Shown here: positions 41,418 to 50,368 of the stretch, piece after piece | Layout of the letters: every line of letters begins with the position of its first letter | Numbering within the stretch: the first letter of the stretch is position 1 | Source: Novosphingobium sp. SCN 66-18 | GTDB taxonomy: Bacteria > Pseudomonadota > Alphaproteobacteria > Sphingomonadales > Sphingomonadaceae | DNA length: 64,000 bases | Direction of reading: 5' to 3' | Assembly: GCA_001725355.1 (NCBI GenBank) | Contig: MEGD01000007.1 | Coordinates: 245,364 to 309,363 of the forward strand | Notes under the pieces: model-generated | What the model saw: the letters and a program-made list of their open reading frames with translations, nothing else | What the model was told of the DNA's origin: nothing | Database searches by the model: none | Program-made: the position numbers and the translations under genes

Positions 41418-42059
41418 TCAGAACGAAGGCCCATAGGTCGGCTTCTGCGGGGCGGCCTTGGCGGCCTTCACCGCGTTGTCGATCTCTTCCAGCACCGCAC
41501 TGTTCTTGCCGTCGAGCGCGGCATAATCCCGCGCGGAACGGCCCGAATTGTCCGGCCGCTCCGGGCTGGCCCCGGCCTTCAGCAACATGCGGATGATCGC
41601 CATGTCGCGGCGGTGCACCGCGTTGATCAGCGGGGTTTCGCCGGTGTTGTTCGGTTCATCCACGCGCGCGCCGCTCTTGATGAGGAAATCCACGCCTTCG
41701 GCAAAGCCCAGATCGACCGCCATCACCAGCGGCGTGGTGCCCTTCACGTCGCGGACGTTCACATTGGCGCCCTTGGCGACCAGGAACTGCATCCATGTCA
41801 GATCGCGGCGGGCGGTCACGATGTGCAGCGCGGATTCGCCGGAGGTGACGTCGCGCGTGTTGACGATCTGGGTGCCGGGCTCGTTCAGCGCGTTCTGGAC
41901 CTTTTCGCCGTCCTTCTTCTTCACGGCTTCCAGGAACTTGTAGCTTTCCGAAAACTGCGCTTGTGCGGGCGCGGCGAGACCCAACCCCAGCCCGAGCCCG
42001 GCGATCATCGCCAGTCCCGCGAAAGCCGATCGAAGCCCGTTGTGCCGCCGCGTGTTCAC
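41418..42059 (-). CDS. exported ankyrin-repeat protein
   Basis: 213 residues from GTG 42059, which follows a good AGGAACAGGG site. The signal peptide ends at AQAQF (about 35). Four ankyrin-like repeats follow (about 60-185), with GESALHIVTARRDLTWMQFLVAKGA, GTTPLVMAVDLGFAEGVDFLIKSGA and GETPLINAVHRRDMAIIRMLLKAGA as seen in pieces; the last is degenerate. Ankyrin repeats mediate protein binding; export to the periplasm is predicted. It is only 13 bases upstream of coq9, so cotranscription is likely. Confidence 0.85.
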   Translation of the reverse strand: MNTRRHNGLRSAFAGLAMIAGLGLGLGLAAPAQAQFSESYKFLEAVKKKDGEKVQNALNEPGTQIVNTRDVTSGESALHIVTARRDLTWMQFLVAKGANVNVRDVKGTTPLVMAVDLGFAEGVDFLIKSGARVDEPNNTGETPLINAVHRRDMAIIRMLLKAGASPERPDNSGRSARDYAALDGKNSAVLEEIDNAVKAAKAAPQKPTYGPSF

Positions 42060-42123
42060 GTCCCTGTTCCTTCTGCTGCGAGCCTGCCGGACTCGCCCCT
42101 TGCGGAACCCGTGTTAGCAGAGC

Positions 42124-42732
42124 ATGAACCGTCCCGCCATGGCCCGACCGATCTTCCTTGCAGCGCTAACCGCCCTGGCCGCCACGCTTTCCGCGTGCGG
42201 CGGCTCCGCCCCCACCGAAACCCCGCCGCTGGAGGGCGCCGCGATCGGCGGCGATTTCACGCTTGTCGACAAGGACGGCAAGACCGTTCACTTCAACGAT
42301 TTCGCGGGCAAGTACCGCATCGTGTACTTCGGCTACAGCTTCTGCCCGGACGTCTGCCCGCTCGATCTCCAGCACGTGATGCAGGGCTACCACCTGTTCG
42401 CGAAGGACCACGCGGACCTGGCGAAGAAGGTGCAACCGATCTTCGTGACGATCGACCCCGCGCGCGATACGCCGCAGGTCGTCGGCCAGTTCGCCGCCAA
42501 TTTCGGCCCGGAACTGCTGGGCCTGACCGGCAGCGAGGCGCAAGTCGCGCAAGCGGCCAAGGCCTTCGCGGTCTATTACCAGAAGCGCCCCGGCACCGCG
42601 CCCGATGCCTATCTGATGGACCACAGCCGCGGAGTCTATCTGATGGGGCCAGATGGCAAGCCGATCGCGCTGCTGCCCGGCGAGAAGGACGGCAAGGCCG
42701 TCGCCGCCGACCTCGCGAAATGGGTGCGCTGA
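42124..42732 (+). CDS. SCO1/SenC family copper chaperone, lipoprotein
   Basis: 202 residues. Lipobox LSAC puts the lipid-modified Cys near 25. The thioredoxin-like domain has [15 protein letters not shown] near 70-84 with the CxxxC copper pair and [14 protein letters not shown] near 165-178 with the third ligand His. SCO proteins deliver copper to the CuA centre of cytochrome oxidase from the periplasmic side. Divergent from the ankyrin gene; the next gene begins one base after its stop. Confidence 0.92.
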   Translation: MNRPAMARPIFLAALTALAATLSACGGSAPTETPPLEGAAIGGDFTLVDKDGKTVHFNDFAGKYRIVYFGYSFCPDVCPLDLQHVMQGYHLFAKDHADLAKKVQPIFVTIDPARDTPQVVGQFAANFGPELLGLTGSEAQVAQAAKAFAVYYQKRPGTAPDAYLMDHSRGVYLMGPDGKPIALLPGEKDGKAVAADLAKWVR

Positions 42733-42733
42733 C

Positions 42734-43192
42734 ATGGCCGCGCTGGCTGACCGTTTCTGGGAAAAACCCGTCGAAACACTGACCCGCGACGAATGGGAAG
42801 CGCTGTGCGACGGCTGCGGCAAGTGCTGCCTGCACAAGCTGGAGGACGAGGACACCGGCACGGTCTATCACACCAACGTCGCCTGCCGCCTGCTCGACCT
42901 TTCGACCGCGCGCTGCGCCGACTATCGCCACCGCAAGGCGATGGTGCCCGATTGTCTGCGGCTGACCCCGCGCATCGTGGCGGAAGTGCCATGGCTGCCG
43001 GCGACCTGCGCCTATCGCCTGCGCGCCGATGGCCGTCCCCTGCCAGCGTGGCATTACCTGATTTCGGGCGATCGCGACGCGGTTCACCGGGCGGGCGTCT
43101 CCGTCGTGGGCAAGGCCGTCAGCGAGGTGCTCGCGGGGCCGCTGGAAGAGCATATCGTGCCGGAAGAGGTATGGCAGGCATCGGGGGGATGA
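42734..43192 (+). CDS. YcgN family Cys-cluster protein
   Basis: 152 residues from ATG 42734. Near the N-terminus [34 protein letters not shown] is split by known landmarks: CDGCGKCC (near 27-34) and later [14 protein letters not shown] and VPDCLRL and CAYRL, a set of Cys that matches the UPF0260/YkgJ-type zinc or iron-sulfur cluster family. The role is unknown. It overlaps the following metallopeptidase by 4 bases. Confidence 0.88.
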   Translation: MAALADRFWEKPVETLTRDEWEALCDGCGKCCLHKLEDEDTGTVYHTNVACRLLDLSTARCADYRHRKAMVPDCLRLTPRIVAEVPWLPATCAYRLRADGRPLPAWHYLISGDRDAVHRAGVSVVGKAVSEVLAGPLEEHIVPEEVWQASGG

Positions 43193-43926
43193 TCGACTGG
43201 TTGCGCCGCCCCGCCGCGCCGCGCGTGGTGAAGCCGCGCACCCTGCGGATCGGCGGGCAGGATCTGCCGCTCGTGATCCGGCGGCTGCGGCAGGCAAAAC
43301 GGATGACGCTGCGCCTTTCGCCCGACGGCAGCGAAGTCCGCGTCTCGATTCCCGCCTGGGGCCGCGTCGGCGATGCGGAGGCTTTCGCCCGGGATCGCGC
43401 CGACTGGCTGGCGCAGCAACTGGCGCGGCTGCCCGCGCAGCAGGCGCTCGAACCCGGCGCGCCGGTGCCGTTCCGGGGCGTGGCGCGTCGGCTCGACTGG
43501 CATGCGAAGGCCCCGCGCAAGCCATCCATCGGGGAAGACGCGATCATCCTCGGCGGCCCGCGTGAAGGGCTGGAAAGCCGGCTGCGCCGCTGGCTGGAGC
43601 GCGAGGCGCTAGCCCTGCTGGCCGACGATCTGGCGCATTACTGCGCGCGCGGGGGCCACACCGTGCCGCGCCTCGCCCTGTCGCGCGCGCAGCGGCGCTG
43701 GGGCAGTTGCGCCGCCGACGGGTCGATCCGGATAAACTGGCGCCTGGTCATGGCTCCCGATTTCGTCCGGCGGTCGGTCGTGGCGCACGAGGTCGCGCAT
43801 CTGCGCCACTTCGACCACAGCCCGGCCTTCCATGCCGAACTCGATCGCCTGTTCGAAGGGAGCATCGCCGAGGCGAACCATTGGCTGAAGCGCGAAGGAC
43901 GCGGGCTCTACCGCCCGTTCGGCTGA
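43189..43926 (+). CDS. YgjP-like zinc metallopeptidase (M48/DUF45)
   Basis: 245 residues from ATG 43189; the frame upstream is unrelated. The DUF45 domain has [21 protein letters not shown] near 168-188 and [19 protein letters not shown] near 196-214, a HExxH-type site with the third ligand His in the following helix. Members are cytoplasmic, SprT- or YgjP-like, with no settled substrate. Cotranscribed with SCO and YcgN genes by overlap or 1-base spacing. Confidence 0.88.
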   Translation: MIDWLRRPAAPRVVKPRTLRIGGQDLPLVIRRLRQAKRMTLRLSPDGSEVRVSIPAWGRVGDAEAFARDRADWLAQQLARLPAQQALEPGAPVPFRGVARRLDWHAKAPRKPSIGEDAIILGGPREGLESRLRRWLEREALALLADDLAHYCARGGHTVPRLALSRAQRRWGSCAADGSIRINWRLVMAPDFVRRSVVAHEVAHLRHFDHSPAFHAELDRLFEGSIAEANHWLKREGRGLYRPFG

Positions 43927-43978
43927 TCCTGGCGCAGGGCACTGGCGGAATCGGCGGCCACCGCCTATCTAGGCGGCG

Positions 43979-44437
43979 ATGAAGGACTTCTTCCGAAACG
44001 TCTCGCCCCGGCGCGCGATCATGGATCTGTGGCAGATCATGGGCGCGCCCAGCGAATACCGCACGCGCGGCCTGTTGCTGGCCGCCTGCGTGACGGGCGG
44101 AATATTCTACCTGATGGTCCAGCAGGAAGGGCGCGGCCTGCCCCGTCCGCCGAAGGTGCTCTACTTCGAAAGCTGGCGCGCGGACCGTTCCGACAAGGAG
44201 ATCATCGCGGGCAACATCGCCGCGACGAAGAAGGCCCGCGCCGAAGAGGCGGAAGAGGAGCGCCACGCCGAAAACATCCGCCAGATGTACAAGGCCGTCG
44301 GCGCGGCCACGGGCATCGATACGGAAAAGATGTATCAGGAAGGCAAGGCAGAGCGCGAAGCCGAAAAGAAGGCCGAGCAGGAACGTGCCGAGAAGATCAT
44401 CCAGCAGCATCGTGCCCAGCCCAGTCCCCAGCCCTGA
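43979..44437 (+). CDS. single-span membrane protein with charged coiled coil
   Basis: 152 residues. One membrane helix (about 31-46, GLLLAACVTGGIFYLMV), then a short loop and a long helix rich in Glu, Lys and Ala (about 80-145, KKARAEEAEEERHAENI...AEREAEKKAEQERAEK) with coiled-coil periodicity facing the cytoplasm or periplasm. No family is recognised; the pattern is common in sphingomonads. It overlaps the ribD start, so it may share its transcript. Confidence 0.7.
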   Translation: MKDFFRNVSPRRAIMDLWQIMGAPSEYRTRGLLLAACVTGGIFYLMVQQEGRGLPRPPKVLYFESWRADRSDKEIIAGNIAATKKARAEEAEEERHAENIRQMYKAVGAATGIDTEKMYQEGKAEREAEKKAEQERAEKIIQQHRAQPSPQP

Positions 44438-45440
44438 CGCTGAGCGGCCGGATCGGGACTGGCTGGACGCGGCAGCGGCGATGGCCGCGCGCGGCCGTCC
44501 GCTAAGCCGCCCCAACCCCGCCGTCGGCGCGGTGATCGTGCGCGATGGACGCGTGGTCGGGCGCGGCTGGACACAACCCGGAGGCCGCCCCCATGCCGAG
44601 GCGATGGCGCTGGCTCAGGCCGGCGGCGCCGCACGCGGCGGTACGCTCTACGTCACGCTGGAACCCTGCGCCCACGCCAGCGCGCGCGGCCCGTCCTGCA
44701 CCTCGCTGGTGCTGGCATCGGGTCTGGCCCGCGTGGTCGTCGGTTGCGAAGACCCCGATCCGCGCACGGCCGGCAACGGCATGGCCACGCTGCGGCAGGC
44801 GGGCATCGCGGTGGACCTGCTCTCGTCCCCGGCCGCGCACGCCTCGCTGGACGGCTATCTCGTCCGCAGCCGGCTGGGCCGGCCGCACGTCACGCTCAAG
44901 CTCGCCACGTCGCTCGACGGTCGGATCGCGCTGTCGGACGGGACTAGCCAGTGGATCACCGGCCCGCAGGCCCGCGCGCATGTCCATGCCGAGCGCGCCC
45001 GCGCCGACGCCATCCTCGTCGGCGGCGGCACGCTGCGCACCGATGCGCCACGGCTGGACGTGCGCCTGCCCGGCCTGGAAGATCGCAGCCCGGAACGCTG
45101 GGTGCTAACGCGCGGCGCTGCGCCGGACGGGTGGCGCGCCGTGGCCGACATTGCCGCGCCCGATGCCTTCGCCGATGCGCAGTACCTGTTCGTCGAAGGC
45201 GGGGCCGATGCCGCCGCCGCGTTCCTGGCCGCCGACATGGTCGACCGGATCCTGCTCTATCGCGCGCCCGTGGTGATCGGCGCGGGGCTGGCCGCGATCG
45301 GCGATATCGGCCTTGCCGCGCTGCCCGATGCGCACGGGCGCTGGCGGCTGGCCGAACGGCGCCTGCTTGGCAGCGACACGCTCGACGTTTACCACCGCAT
45401 CCGTTCCACCCTTCCAGCCTGCCCCTCTCCTCCAGCCTGA
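44385..45440 (+). CDS. ribD: bifunctional diaminohydroxyphosphoribosylaminopyrimidine deaminase/reductase
   Basis: 351 residues from GTG 44385 after AGGA; another GTG at 44412 is equally possible. The deaminase domain (about 25-150) has GGRPHAEAMAL (zinc His and catalytic Glu) and LEPCAHASARGPSC (two zinc Cys). The reductase domain (about 160-345) has TLKLATSLDGRIAL and VEGGADAAAAFL. It catalyses two successive steps from GTP towards riboflavin. The N-terminus overlaps the membrane-protein gene by 53 bases, unusual for this gene, which favours the later start. Confidence 0.93.
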   Translation: MPRRSSSSIVPSPVPSPDAERPDRDWLDAAAAMAARGRPLSRPNPAVGAVIVRDGRVVGRGWTQPGGRPHAEAMALAQAGGAARGGTLYVTLEPCAHASARGPSCTSLVLASGLARVVVGCEDPDPRTAGNGMATLRQAGIAVDLLSSPAAHASLDGYLVRSRLGRPHVTLKLATSLDGRIALSDGTSQWITGPQARAHVHAERARADAILVGGGTLRTDAPRLDVRLPGLEDRSPERWVLTRGAAPDGWRAVADIAAPDAFADAQYLFVEGGADAAAAFLAADMVDRILLYRAPVVIGAGLAAIGDIGLAALPDAHGRWRLAERRLLGSDTLDVYHRIRSTLPACPSPPA

Positions 45441-45451
45441 AAGCCGCACGC

Positions 45452-46075
45452 ATGTTCACGGGTATCGTCACCGAAATCGGCAACATCATCGCCATCGAGG
45501 ATCGCGGCGACCGTCGCGTGACGGTGTCGTGCGCGATGGACCCGGCGAAGATCGCGATGGGCGCCTCGATCGCCTGTTCGGGCGTGTGCCTGACCGTGGT
45601 GGACAAGGGCGGCGTAGGCGGCGAAGCGTGGTTCGCGGTGGACGTCTCGGGCGAGACCGTTTCCCGCACCGCGCCCGCGCAATGGCAGGCTGGCCGACCG
45701 ATCAACCTCGAACCCGCGCTGAAACTGGGCGACGAGCTTGGCGGGCATATCGTGACCGGGCATGTCGACGCCGTGGGCGAAGTCGTGGGCATCTGTCCCG
45801 AAGGCGCCTCGCGCCGGATCGGCATCTCCGCACCAAAGGAACTCGCACCGTTCATCGCGCCCAAGGGCTCGATCACGGTCGACGGCGTATCGCTGACCGT
45901 AAACGAAGTGACCGACCAGCCCGACGGCACCGCGCATTTCGCGCTGAACATCATCCCCCACACCGCCGAGGTCACCACGCTTGGTCGCCTTGCCCCCGGC
46001 GACAAGGTCAACCTCGAGATCGACGTGCTGGCGCGCTATCTCAAGCGCATGCAGAGCCTTGCCGCGCCAGTCTAG
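45452..46075 (+). CDS. ribE: riboflavin synthase alpha chain
   Basis: 207 residues from ATG 45452. Two lumazine-binding repeats: MFTGIVTEIGNI at the start with IACSGVCLTVVD, and GGHIVTGHVDAVGEV near 100 with ITVDGVSLTVNEV. The trimeric enzyme dismutates two lumazines into riboflavin. It follows ribD by 11 bases. No FMN riboswitch is seen ahead of ribD or ribE. In many sphingomonads ribBA and ribH follow; here the operon ends and a long leader region begins. Confidence 0.95.
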   Translation: MFTGIVTEIGNIIAIEDRGDRRVTVSCAMDPAKIAMGASIACSGVCLTVVDKGGVGGEAWFAVDVSGETVSRTAPAQWQAGRPINLEPALKLGDELGGHIVTGHVDAVGEVVGICPEGASRRIGISAPKELAPFIAPKGSITVDGVSLTVNEVTDQPDGTAHFALNIIPHTAEVTTLGRLAPGDKVNLEIDVLARYLKRMQSLAAPV

Positions 46076-46136
46076 GTCGGCACCCGACGAGTCAGCGCTA
46101 AAGCCTGCCTGTCCGGCGCAAAAGCAAAGCTTGCGC

Positions 46137-46165
46137 TTGACGCTTATGACTCAACCAAATAAGTA
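46137..46165 (+). promoter_or_regulatory. candidate sigma-70 promoter
   Basis: TTGACG (46137-46142), a 17-base spacer and TAAGTA (46160-46165). The -35 box is near perfect, the -10 weak. A transcript from here would begin about 50 bases before the riboswitch, which is the expected arrangement. Confidence 0.45.
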
Positions 46166-46220
46166 GAGATTCATCCCTCACGGGTTCCGGTGACCAGGCC
46201 GGCCGTGTATTCAGAGGGTC

Positions 46221-46280
46221 CTGGTCCGCGGCATTTGATCGGGAAGCAGCTTGCTCCGCGTTACCAACCGCTAAAGCGCG
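46221..46280 (+). promoter_or_regulatory. SAM-II (metA-type) riboswitch
   Basis: P1 forms from CGCGG (46227-46231) and CCGCG (46256-46260). The enclosed loop reads CATTTGATCGG then GCTTGC (46249-46254), and the 3' tail reads TTACCAACCGCTAAAG (46261-46276). The SAM-II consensus as I recall it has a GC-rich P1, a GAUUUG-CCG loop, GCUUGC before the 3' P1 strand, and an A-rich tail ending GCUAAA, so nearly every conserved block is present in order and spacing. CGG (46240-46242) with CCG (46268-46270) and TTT with AAA can form the pseudoknot. It lies ahead of a sulfur-type operon. SAM-II normally sits at metA, metX or metC; here the Shine-Dalgarno site is about 260 bases away, so the switch would act on transcription or RNA stability. 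Confidence 0.75.
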
Positions 46281-46309
46281 CGATGCTGGGGCGACAGCGC
46301 CAGGCATCG
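46281..46309 (+). terminator. hairpin immediately after the riboswitch
   Basis: CGATGC-TGG pairs with CCA-G-GCATCG, with one bulged G. It begins right after the conserved GCTAAAG tail of the riboswitch, so it may be the expression platform. The bases after it (TGTTCCC) are not a strong T-run, so intrinsic termination is uncertain. Confidence 0.4.
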
Positions 46310-46365
46310 TGTTCCCTCACACCAGGTGATGAGGTGATACGATGCGTGCCATGAGCTGTATCTGA

Positions 46366-46430
46366 CGTAACCCGCCGTGTCCGGCCGCGCCCCTGCGCGC
46401 GGAAGGAGCCGGATTGCCCGGCCGGTTACG
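46366..46430 (+). ncRNA. possible three-way-junction RNA element in the leader
   Basis: A closing stem CGTAACC/GGTTACG (7 perfect pairs) encloses two hairpins: CCGCGC with GCGCGG, and GCCGG with CCGGC, separated by AAGGA. I do not match it to a known riboswitch. It may be an independent regulatory element or chance pairing in GC-rich RNA. Confidence 0.35.
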
Positions 46431-46551
46431 ACCCGCACAGACCATAAAATACTCGCTTTGCAACTGACGCGGCCACCATGCCCCGCGCTCCGGTCCACCG
46501 GACGCATGCGTGCGGCACGCCCTTTCCATCTTCAGGTTTCAGGGATCATCC

Positions 46552-48993
46552 ATGTCCGATTTCATGTCGTCCGCGTTTTGCGGAAGCCTTTCGCGCGCCC
46601 TTGCCACGGCTTCGGTCAGCTTCGTTGCGCTCGCCGCCGCGCCTGCCGCCTGGGCGGCCGAGGCCGATGCGCCAACGGACAGCGCCGCCGCGCCCAACGC
46701 CGAAGCCGCCGCCGAAGCCGCCGATGCCGGCAACGAGATCATCGTCACCGCGCGCCACCGCGAGGAGCGGTTGCAGGACGTACCGCTCGCCATCTCCTCG
46801 ATCGCCGGCGGCGAACTCAACGCCCAGCATCTTGATCGCGTGTCGGACTATACGGTGAAGGTCCCGAACTTCGGCGCGATCCAGCAGAACACGCGCGTTT
46901 CGGGCCTCTATATCCGTGGCGTGGGCGGCAATGCCAGCAACGACGGCGCGGAAGGCGGCGTTGGCCTGATCGTGGACAACGTGTTTTTCACCCACGTCGG
47001 CTTCAGCTGGCTCGATTTCGTGGACCTTGAAGGCGTGGAGGTCGTGCGCGGGCCGCAGGGCACGCTGCTCGGCAAGAACACCACCATCGGCGCGGTGATC
47101 GTGCGCACCGCCAAGCCGAAGTTCGATCCCGAACTGAACATCAACGCCACTTATGGCGGCCGCAACCGCTTCCAGGTGCGCGCCAACGCCACCGGCCCGA
47201 TCATCGCGGACAAGCTGGCTTACCGCGTCACCTTCGCCGCCGATCAGGGCGGCGGCTGGATCCGCAACGCCTATGACGGCGCCAAGTACCTAGACAACAG
47301 CCGCTGGTCCGTGCGCGGCCAGTTGCTGTTCACGCCGGCCAGCAACATCAGCAGCCGCCTGATCGTCGAGCACTACGAAACGCGCGAATACAACAACTTC
47401 TACCCGGCTTCCGCCGACGTGAACGCCAACCTGAACCTCGATGGTTCGGTGCGATCCGTCCGCGCCGGAAGCTGGACCAACAAGCTGATCTCGCTGTTCG
47501 GCTACACGCCCAGCTTCGACATCACCAAGAACGCCAACCTCAATTCGCAGCAGCGGCTGGTCTCGCGCACCAACGGCATTTCGAACGAGCTGAACTGGGA
47601 CTTCGGCGGCGCGACGCTGACATCGGTCAGCGCCTGGCGGCAGCTCTATTTCCGCCCCTACAACGACAGCGACCTGACGCCGCTGCCGATCTTCCGCGCC
47701 GGCTATGACGTCGATGTGGACCAGTATTCGCAGGAGCTGCGCCTCGCCTCGAACAAGGGCGGCCTGCTCGACTGGCAGGTGGGCGCCTATTACCTGCACG
47801 AAGATCTCGTCAGTGATTACCGCACGATCTTCTATTCGGGCGCGGCCGCCTTCCTGACCGGCAGCAACGCCACGCCCGCCGCGATCCTCAACGGCATCGA
47901 TTACAGCAAGCGTGGCAAGCTCAAGATCGACAGCGGCGCGGTGTTCGGCCAGGCCACGCTGCACCTGACCGACGCCTTCTCGCTCACCGGCGGCGTGCGC
48001 TTCACCCGCGAACGCAAGCAGGTGAACGTCACCGGTTCCTATACCGGCGGCGCCACCCTGCCCCTGCCGGCCTTGAACACCGCGCGCTCGACCATTCTCG
48101 CCAGCCTTGGCGGCACCACGGCGGCGGAAGGCGGTCTCTTCACCGTGGGCTCGGCCAATACGCGCAATTCCGTCGCCTGGCTGGTGAACCCGTCGTTCAA
48201 GGTCAACGACAACATCCTGCTTTATGGCTCGGCCAGCTATGGCGAAAAATCGGGCGCGGCGAACACCACCGCATCCACGCTCACGCAGTCGGTCATCATC
48301 ACCCAGCCGGAAAAGTCGCTGGACTTCGAAGCCGGCTTCAAGACCACCTGGCTGGACCGCAAGCTGACGCTGAACGTCAATTTCTACAACAACACGATCA
48401 AGGGCTACCAGGCCGCGCAAGTCGATACGCAGCGCCCCACGCTCGGCTCCTACCTTGCCAACGTGGGCAAGGTGCGGCTGCGCGGGGTGGAGTTCGAAAC
48501 CACCATCGCGCCGGTTCCCGGCCTCACCCTGAACTTCAACGGCGCCTACAACGACGCGAAGTACCTCAACTACGCAAACGCGCCCGCGCCGCTGGAATTC
48601 CAGGCCGCGCTGGGCGGCGCGACCTCGACGCTCAGCCTCACCGGCTACCAGATTACCGGCGCGCCCAAGTGGGTGCTGCAGGGGGGCTACAACGTCGAGC
48701 AGCCGATCGGCGGCAACCTCAAGCTGACGAGCTACGCCACGGTCAGCCACCGCAGCCGCACCGCGCTGCTCAATCCGCGTTCCGTCTATGGCTGGCAGAA
48801 CGCCTATGCGCTGGTCAACGCCGGCATCGGACTGCGGACCGAGGACGATCGCTATTCGATCCTGCTGTGGTCCAAAAACCTGTTCGACAAGCGTTACGCC
48901 GCCGCATTCGGTGCGGCCAGCGCCAACACCCCGATCATCACCATCCTGGGCGAACCCCGCACCTGGGGCGTGACCCTTTCCGGGAAATTCTGA
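46552..48993 (+). CDS. TonB-dependent receptor of the organosulfur operon
   Basis: 813 residues from ATG 46552, which follows AGGGAT; an in-frame GTG at 46510 is less likely. The signal peptide ends at AWAAE (about 35). TonB box NEIIVTARHREERLQDVPLAI, plug (about 75-190) with GVEVVRGPQGTLLGKNTTIGA, then a barrel ending GVTLSGKF. No STN domain. Directly followed (2 bases) by a flavin monooxygenase and further by a permease and a TauD-like dioxygenase, it is most likely the outer-membrane importer for an organosulfur compound such as a sulfonate or sulfate ester. Confidence 0.9.
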   Translation: MSDFMSSAFCGSLSRALATASVSFVALAAAPAAWAAEADAPTDSAAAPNAEAAAEAADAGNEIIVTARHREERLQDVPLAISSIAGGELNAQHLDRVSDYTVKVPNFGAIQQNTRVSGLYIRGVGGNASNDGAEGGVGLIVDNVFFTHVGFSWLDFVDLEGVEVVRGPQGTLLGKNTTIGAVIVRTAKPKFDPELNINATYGGRNRFQVRANATGPIIADKLAYRVTFAADQGGGWIRNAYDGAKYLDNSRWSVRGQLLFTPASNISSRLIVEHYETREYNNFYPASADVNANLNLDGSVRSVRAGSWTNKLISLFGYTPSFDITKNANLNSQQRLVSRTNGISNELNWDFGGATLTSVSAWRQLYFRPYNDSDLTPLPIFRAGYDVDVDQYSQELRLASNKGGLLDWQVGAYYLHEDLVSDYRTIFYSGAAAFLTGSNATPAAILNGIDYSKRGKLKIDSGAVFGQATLHLTDAFSLTGGVRFTRERKQVNVTGSYTGGATLPLPALNTARSTILASLGGTTAAEGGLFTVGSANTRNSVAWLVNPSFKVNDNILLYGSASYGEKSGAANTTASTLTQSVIITQPEKSLDFEAGFKTTWLDRKLTLNVNFYNNTIKGYQAAQVDTQRPTLGSYLANVGKVRLRGVEFETTIAPVPGLTLNFNGAYNDAKYLNYANAPAPLEFQAALGGATSTLSLTGYQITGAPKWVLQGGYNVEQPIGGNLKLTSYATVSHRSRTALLNPRSVYGWQNAYALVNAGIGLRTEDDRYSILLWSKNLFDKRYAAAFGAASANTPIITILGEPRTWGVTLSGKF

Positions 48994-48995
48994 CC

Positions 48996-50351
48996 ATGAC
49001 GGAACCACGGCAATTGCGCCTTGGCGCTTTCCTCTACAGCATCGGACACCATGTCGCCGCCTGGCGCCATCCCGATGTCGATCCGCACGACGCCTTCCGC
49101 TTCGAGTTCTACCGCGAACTCGCGCAGAAGGCGGAAGCCGCCAAGTTCGACGCGGTGTTCTTCGCCGACAACGTGGGCCTGCTGGGCGGGTCCACGGAAG
49201 CGATCAGCTACAGCCCGCCGGTCTATTTCTGGGAACCGCTGACCCTGCTGTCCGCGCTGGCCACGCATACCAGCCGCATCGGCCTGATCGCCACGGTTTC
49301 CAGCACCTACATGCCGCCCTACCATGTGGCGCGGAAGTTCGCCGCGCTCGACCAGTTGAGCGGCGGGCGCGCGGGCTGGAATCTGGTAACGTCGGGCACC
49401 GACGCCGAAGCGGCCAATTTCGGCCTGTCGCACCAGCTTGCCCATGCCGAACGCTATGACCGCGCGGCAGAGCATATCGACGTGGTCAAGGGCCTGTGGG
49501 ACACTTGGGACGACGATTCGCTGGTGCTGAACAAGGAAGGCGGGCGCTTCTTCGATCCCGCCAAGGTCCGCTTCCTGAACCACGAAGGCCCCTACTACAG
49601 CGTGCGCGGGCCGCTGCAATCAGGCCGGCCGGTGCAGGGCCATCCCGTGATCGTGCAGGCGGGATCGTCCGCCGACGGGCAGAAGCTGGCCGCCGCCACC
49701 GCCGAAGTGGTGTTCACCGCGCAGCAGTCGCTCGAAGAGGCCGTGGCCTTCGCGCAGGGTGTCAAGGACCAGGCCGAGGCCGCCGGGCGCAGCCGCGACA
49801 GCCTGCTGGTCATGCCCGGCGCCAGCATCTACGTCGCCCCCACGCGCGAGGAAGCGCAGGCCAAGTTCGACGCGCTCCAGCGCTTCGTCAACGTCAAGGC
49901 CGCCGCGCAGGGGTTCAAGACGTTCCTCGACTGGGACCTCAGCGAAGCCGATCTCGATGCGCCGCCGCCCCCGCCGCCGTTCACCGAAGGCTGGCAAAGC
50001 CGGCAGCGGCTGCTCTACGATCTGGCGGTGCGCGAAGGCCTGTCGGTGCGGCAGCTGGTCGGCCGGATCAGCGCGGCGCGCGGCCATCTCGTGCTGGTCG
50101 GCACGCCCGCCGACATCGCCGACACGCTGCAGGAATGGTTCGAAGCGGGCGCCGCCGATGGTTTCAACATCCTCGCCCCTACGCTGCGCGACGGGCTGAC
50201 CGACTTCATCGACCTGGTCCTGCCCGAACTGCGCCGGCGCGGGCTGTTCCGCACCGAGTACGAGGGCACGACTTTGCGCGACCATCTGGGGCTGACGCGG
50301 CCCGCCGTCGCCGCGCGCCCCACCGCCGCCGTCACCGAAGCGGCGGCCTGA
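48996..50351 (+). CDS. NtaA/SnaA/DszA-type flavin-dependent monooxygenase
   Basis: 451 residues from ATG 48996. The family's marks are LGAFLYSIGHHVAAWRHP at the start, FDAVFFADNVGL near 48-59, THTSRIGLIATVSSTY near 89-104 and the strong signature SGGRAGWNLVTSG near 121-133. This branch of the bacterial luciferase family uses FMNH2 supplied by a separate reductase; members oxidise nitrilotriacetate, pristinamycin or dibenzothiophene sulfone, and many sit in sulfur-starvation operons to desulfonate organic compounds. The reductase is not in the window. It lies 2 bases after the receptor and 17 before the transporter. Confidence 0.88.
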   Translation: MTEPRQLRLGAFLYSIGHHVAAWRHPDVDPHDAFRFEFYRELAQKAEAAKFDAVFFADNVGLLGGSTEAISYSPPVYFWEPLTLLSALATHTSRIGLIATVSSTYMPPYHVARKFAALDQLSGGRAGWNLVTSGTDAEAANFGLSHQLAHAERYDRAAEHIDVVKGLWDTWDDDSLVLNKEGGRFFDPAKVRFLNHEGPYYSVRGPLQSGRPVQGHPVIVQAGSSADGQKLAAATAEVVFTAQQSLEEAVAFAQGVKDQAEAAGRSRDSLLVMPGASIYVAPTREEAQAKFDALQRFVNVKAAAQGFKTFLDWDLSEADLDAPPPPPPFTEGWQSRQRLLYDLAVREGLSVRQLVGRISAARGHLVLVGTPADIADTLQEWFEAGAADGFNILAPTLRDGLTDFIDLVLPELRRRGLFRTEYEGTTLRDHLGLTRPAVAARPTAAVTEAAA

Positions 50352-50368
50352 ACCAGGGACGGCCCGGC

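Larger units (their letters stand above)
46076..46551 (+). other. 476-base intergenic leader of the organosulfur operon
   Basis: No coding sequence is supported here. In order it contains a candidate promoter (46137-46165), a probable SAM-II riboswitch (46221-46280), a hairpin with a CGATGC/GCATCG stem (46281-46309), a second foldable module closed by CGTAACC/GGTTACG (46366-46430) and the ribosome-binding site AGGGAT before ATG 46552. Such a long leader suggests control at the RNA level. Confidence 0.7.

Noticed and set aside
43927-44411. FMN riboswitch ahead of ribD
   Set aside because: The region is coding for a membrane protein and lacks the AGGGUGAGG-type blocks of the RFN element.
46510-46551. 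GTG 46510 as start of the second TonB receptor
   Set aside because: ATG 46552 has a better ribosome-binding site and gives a standard signal peptide; the extension only adds a second basic stretch.
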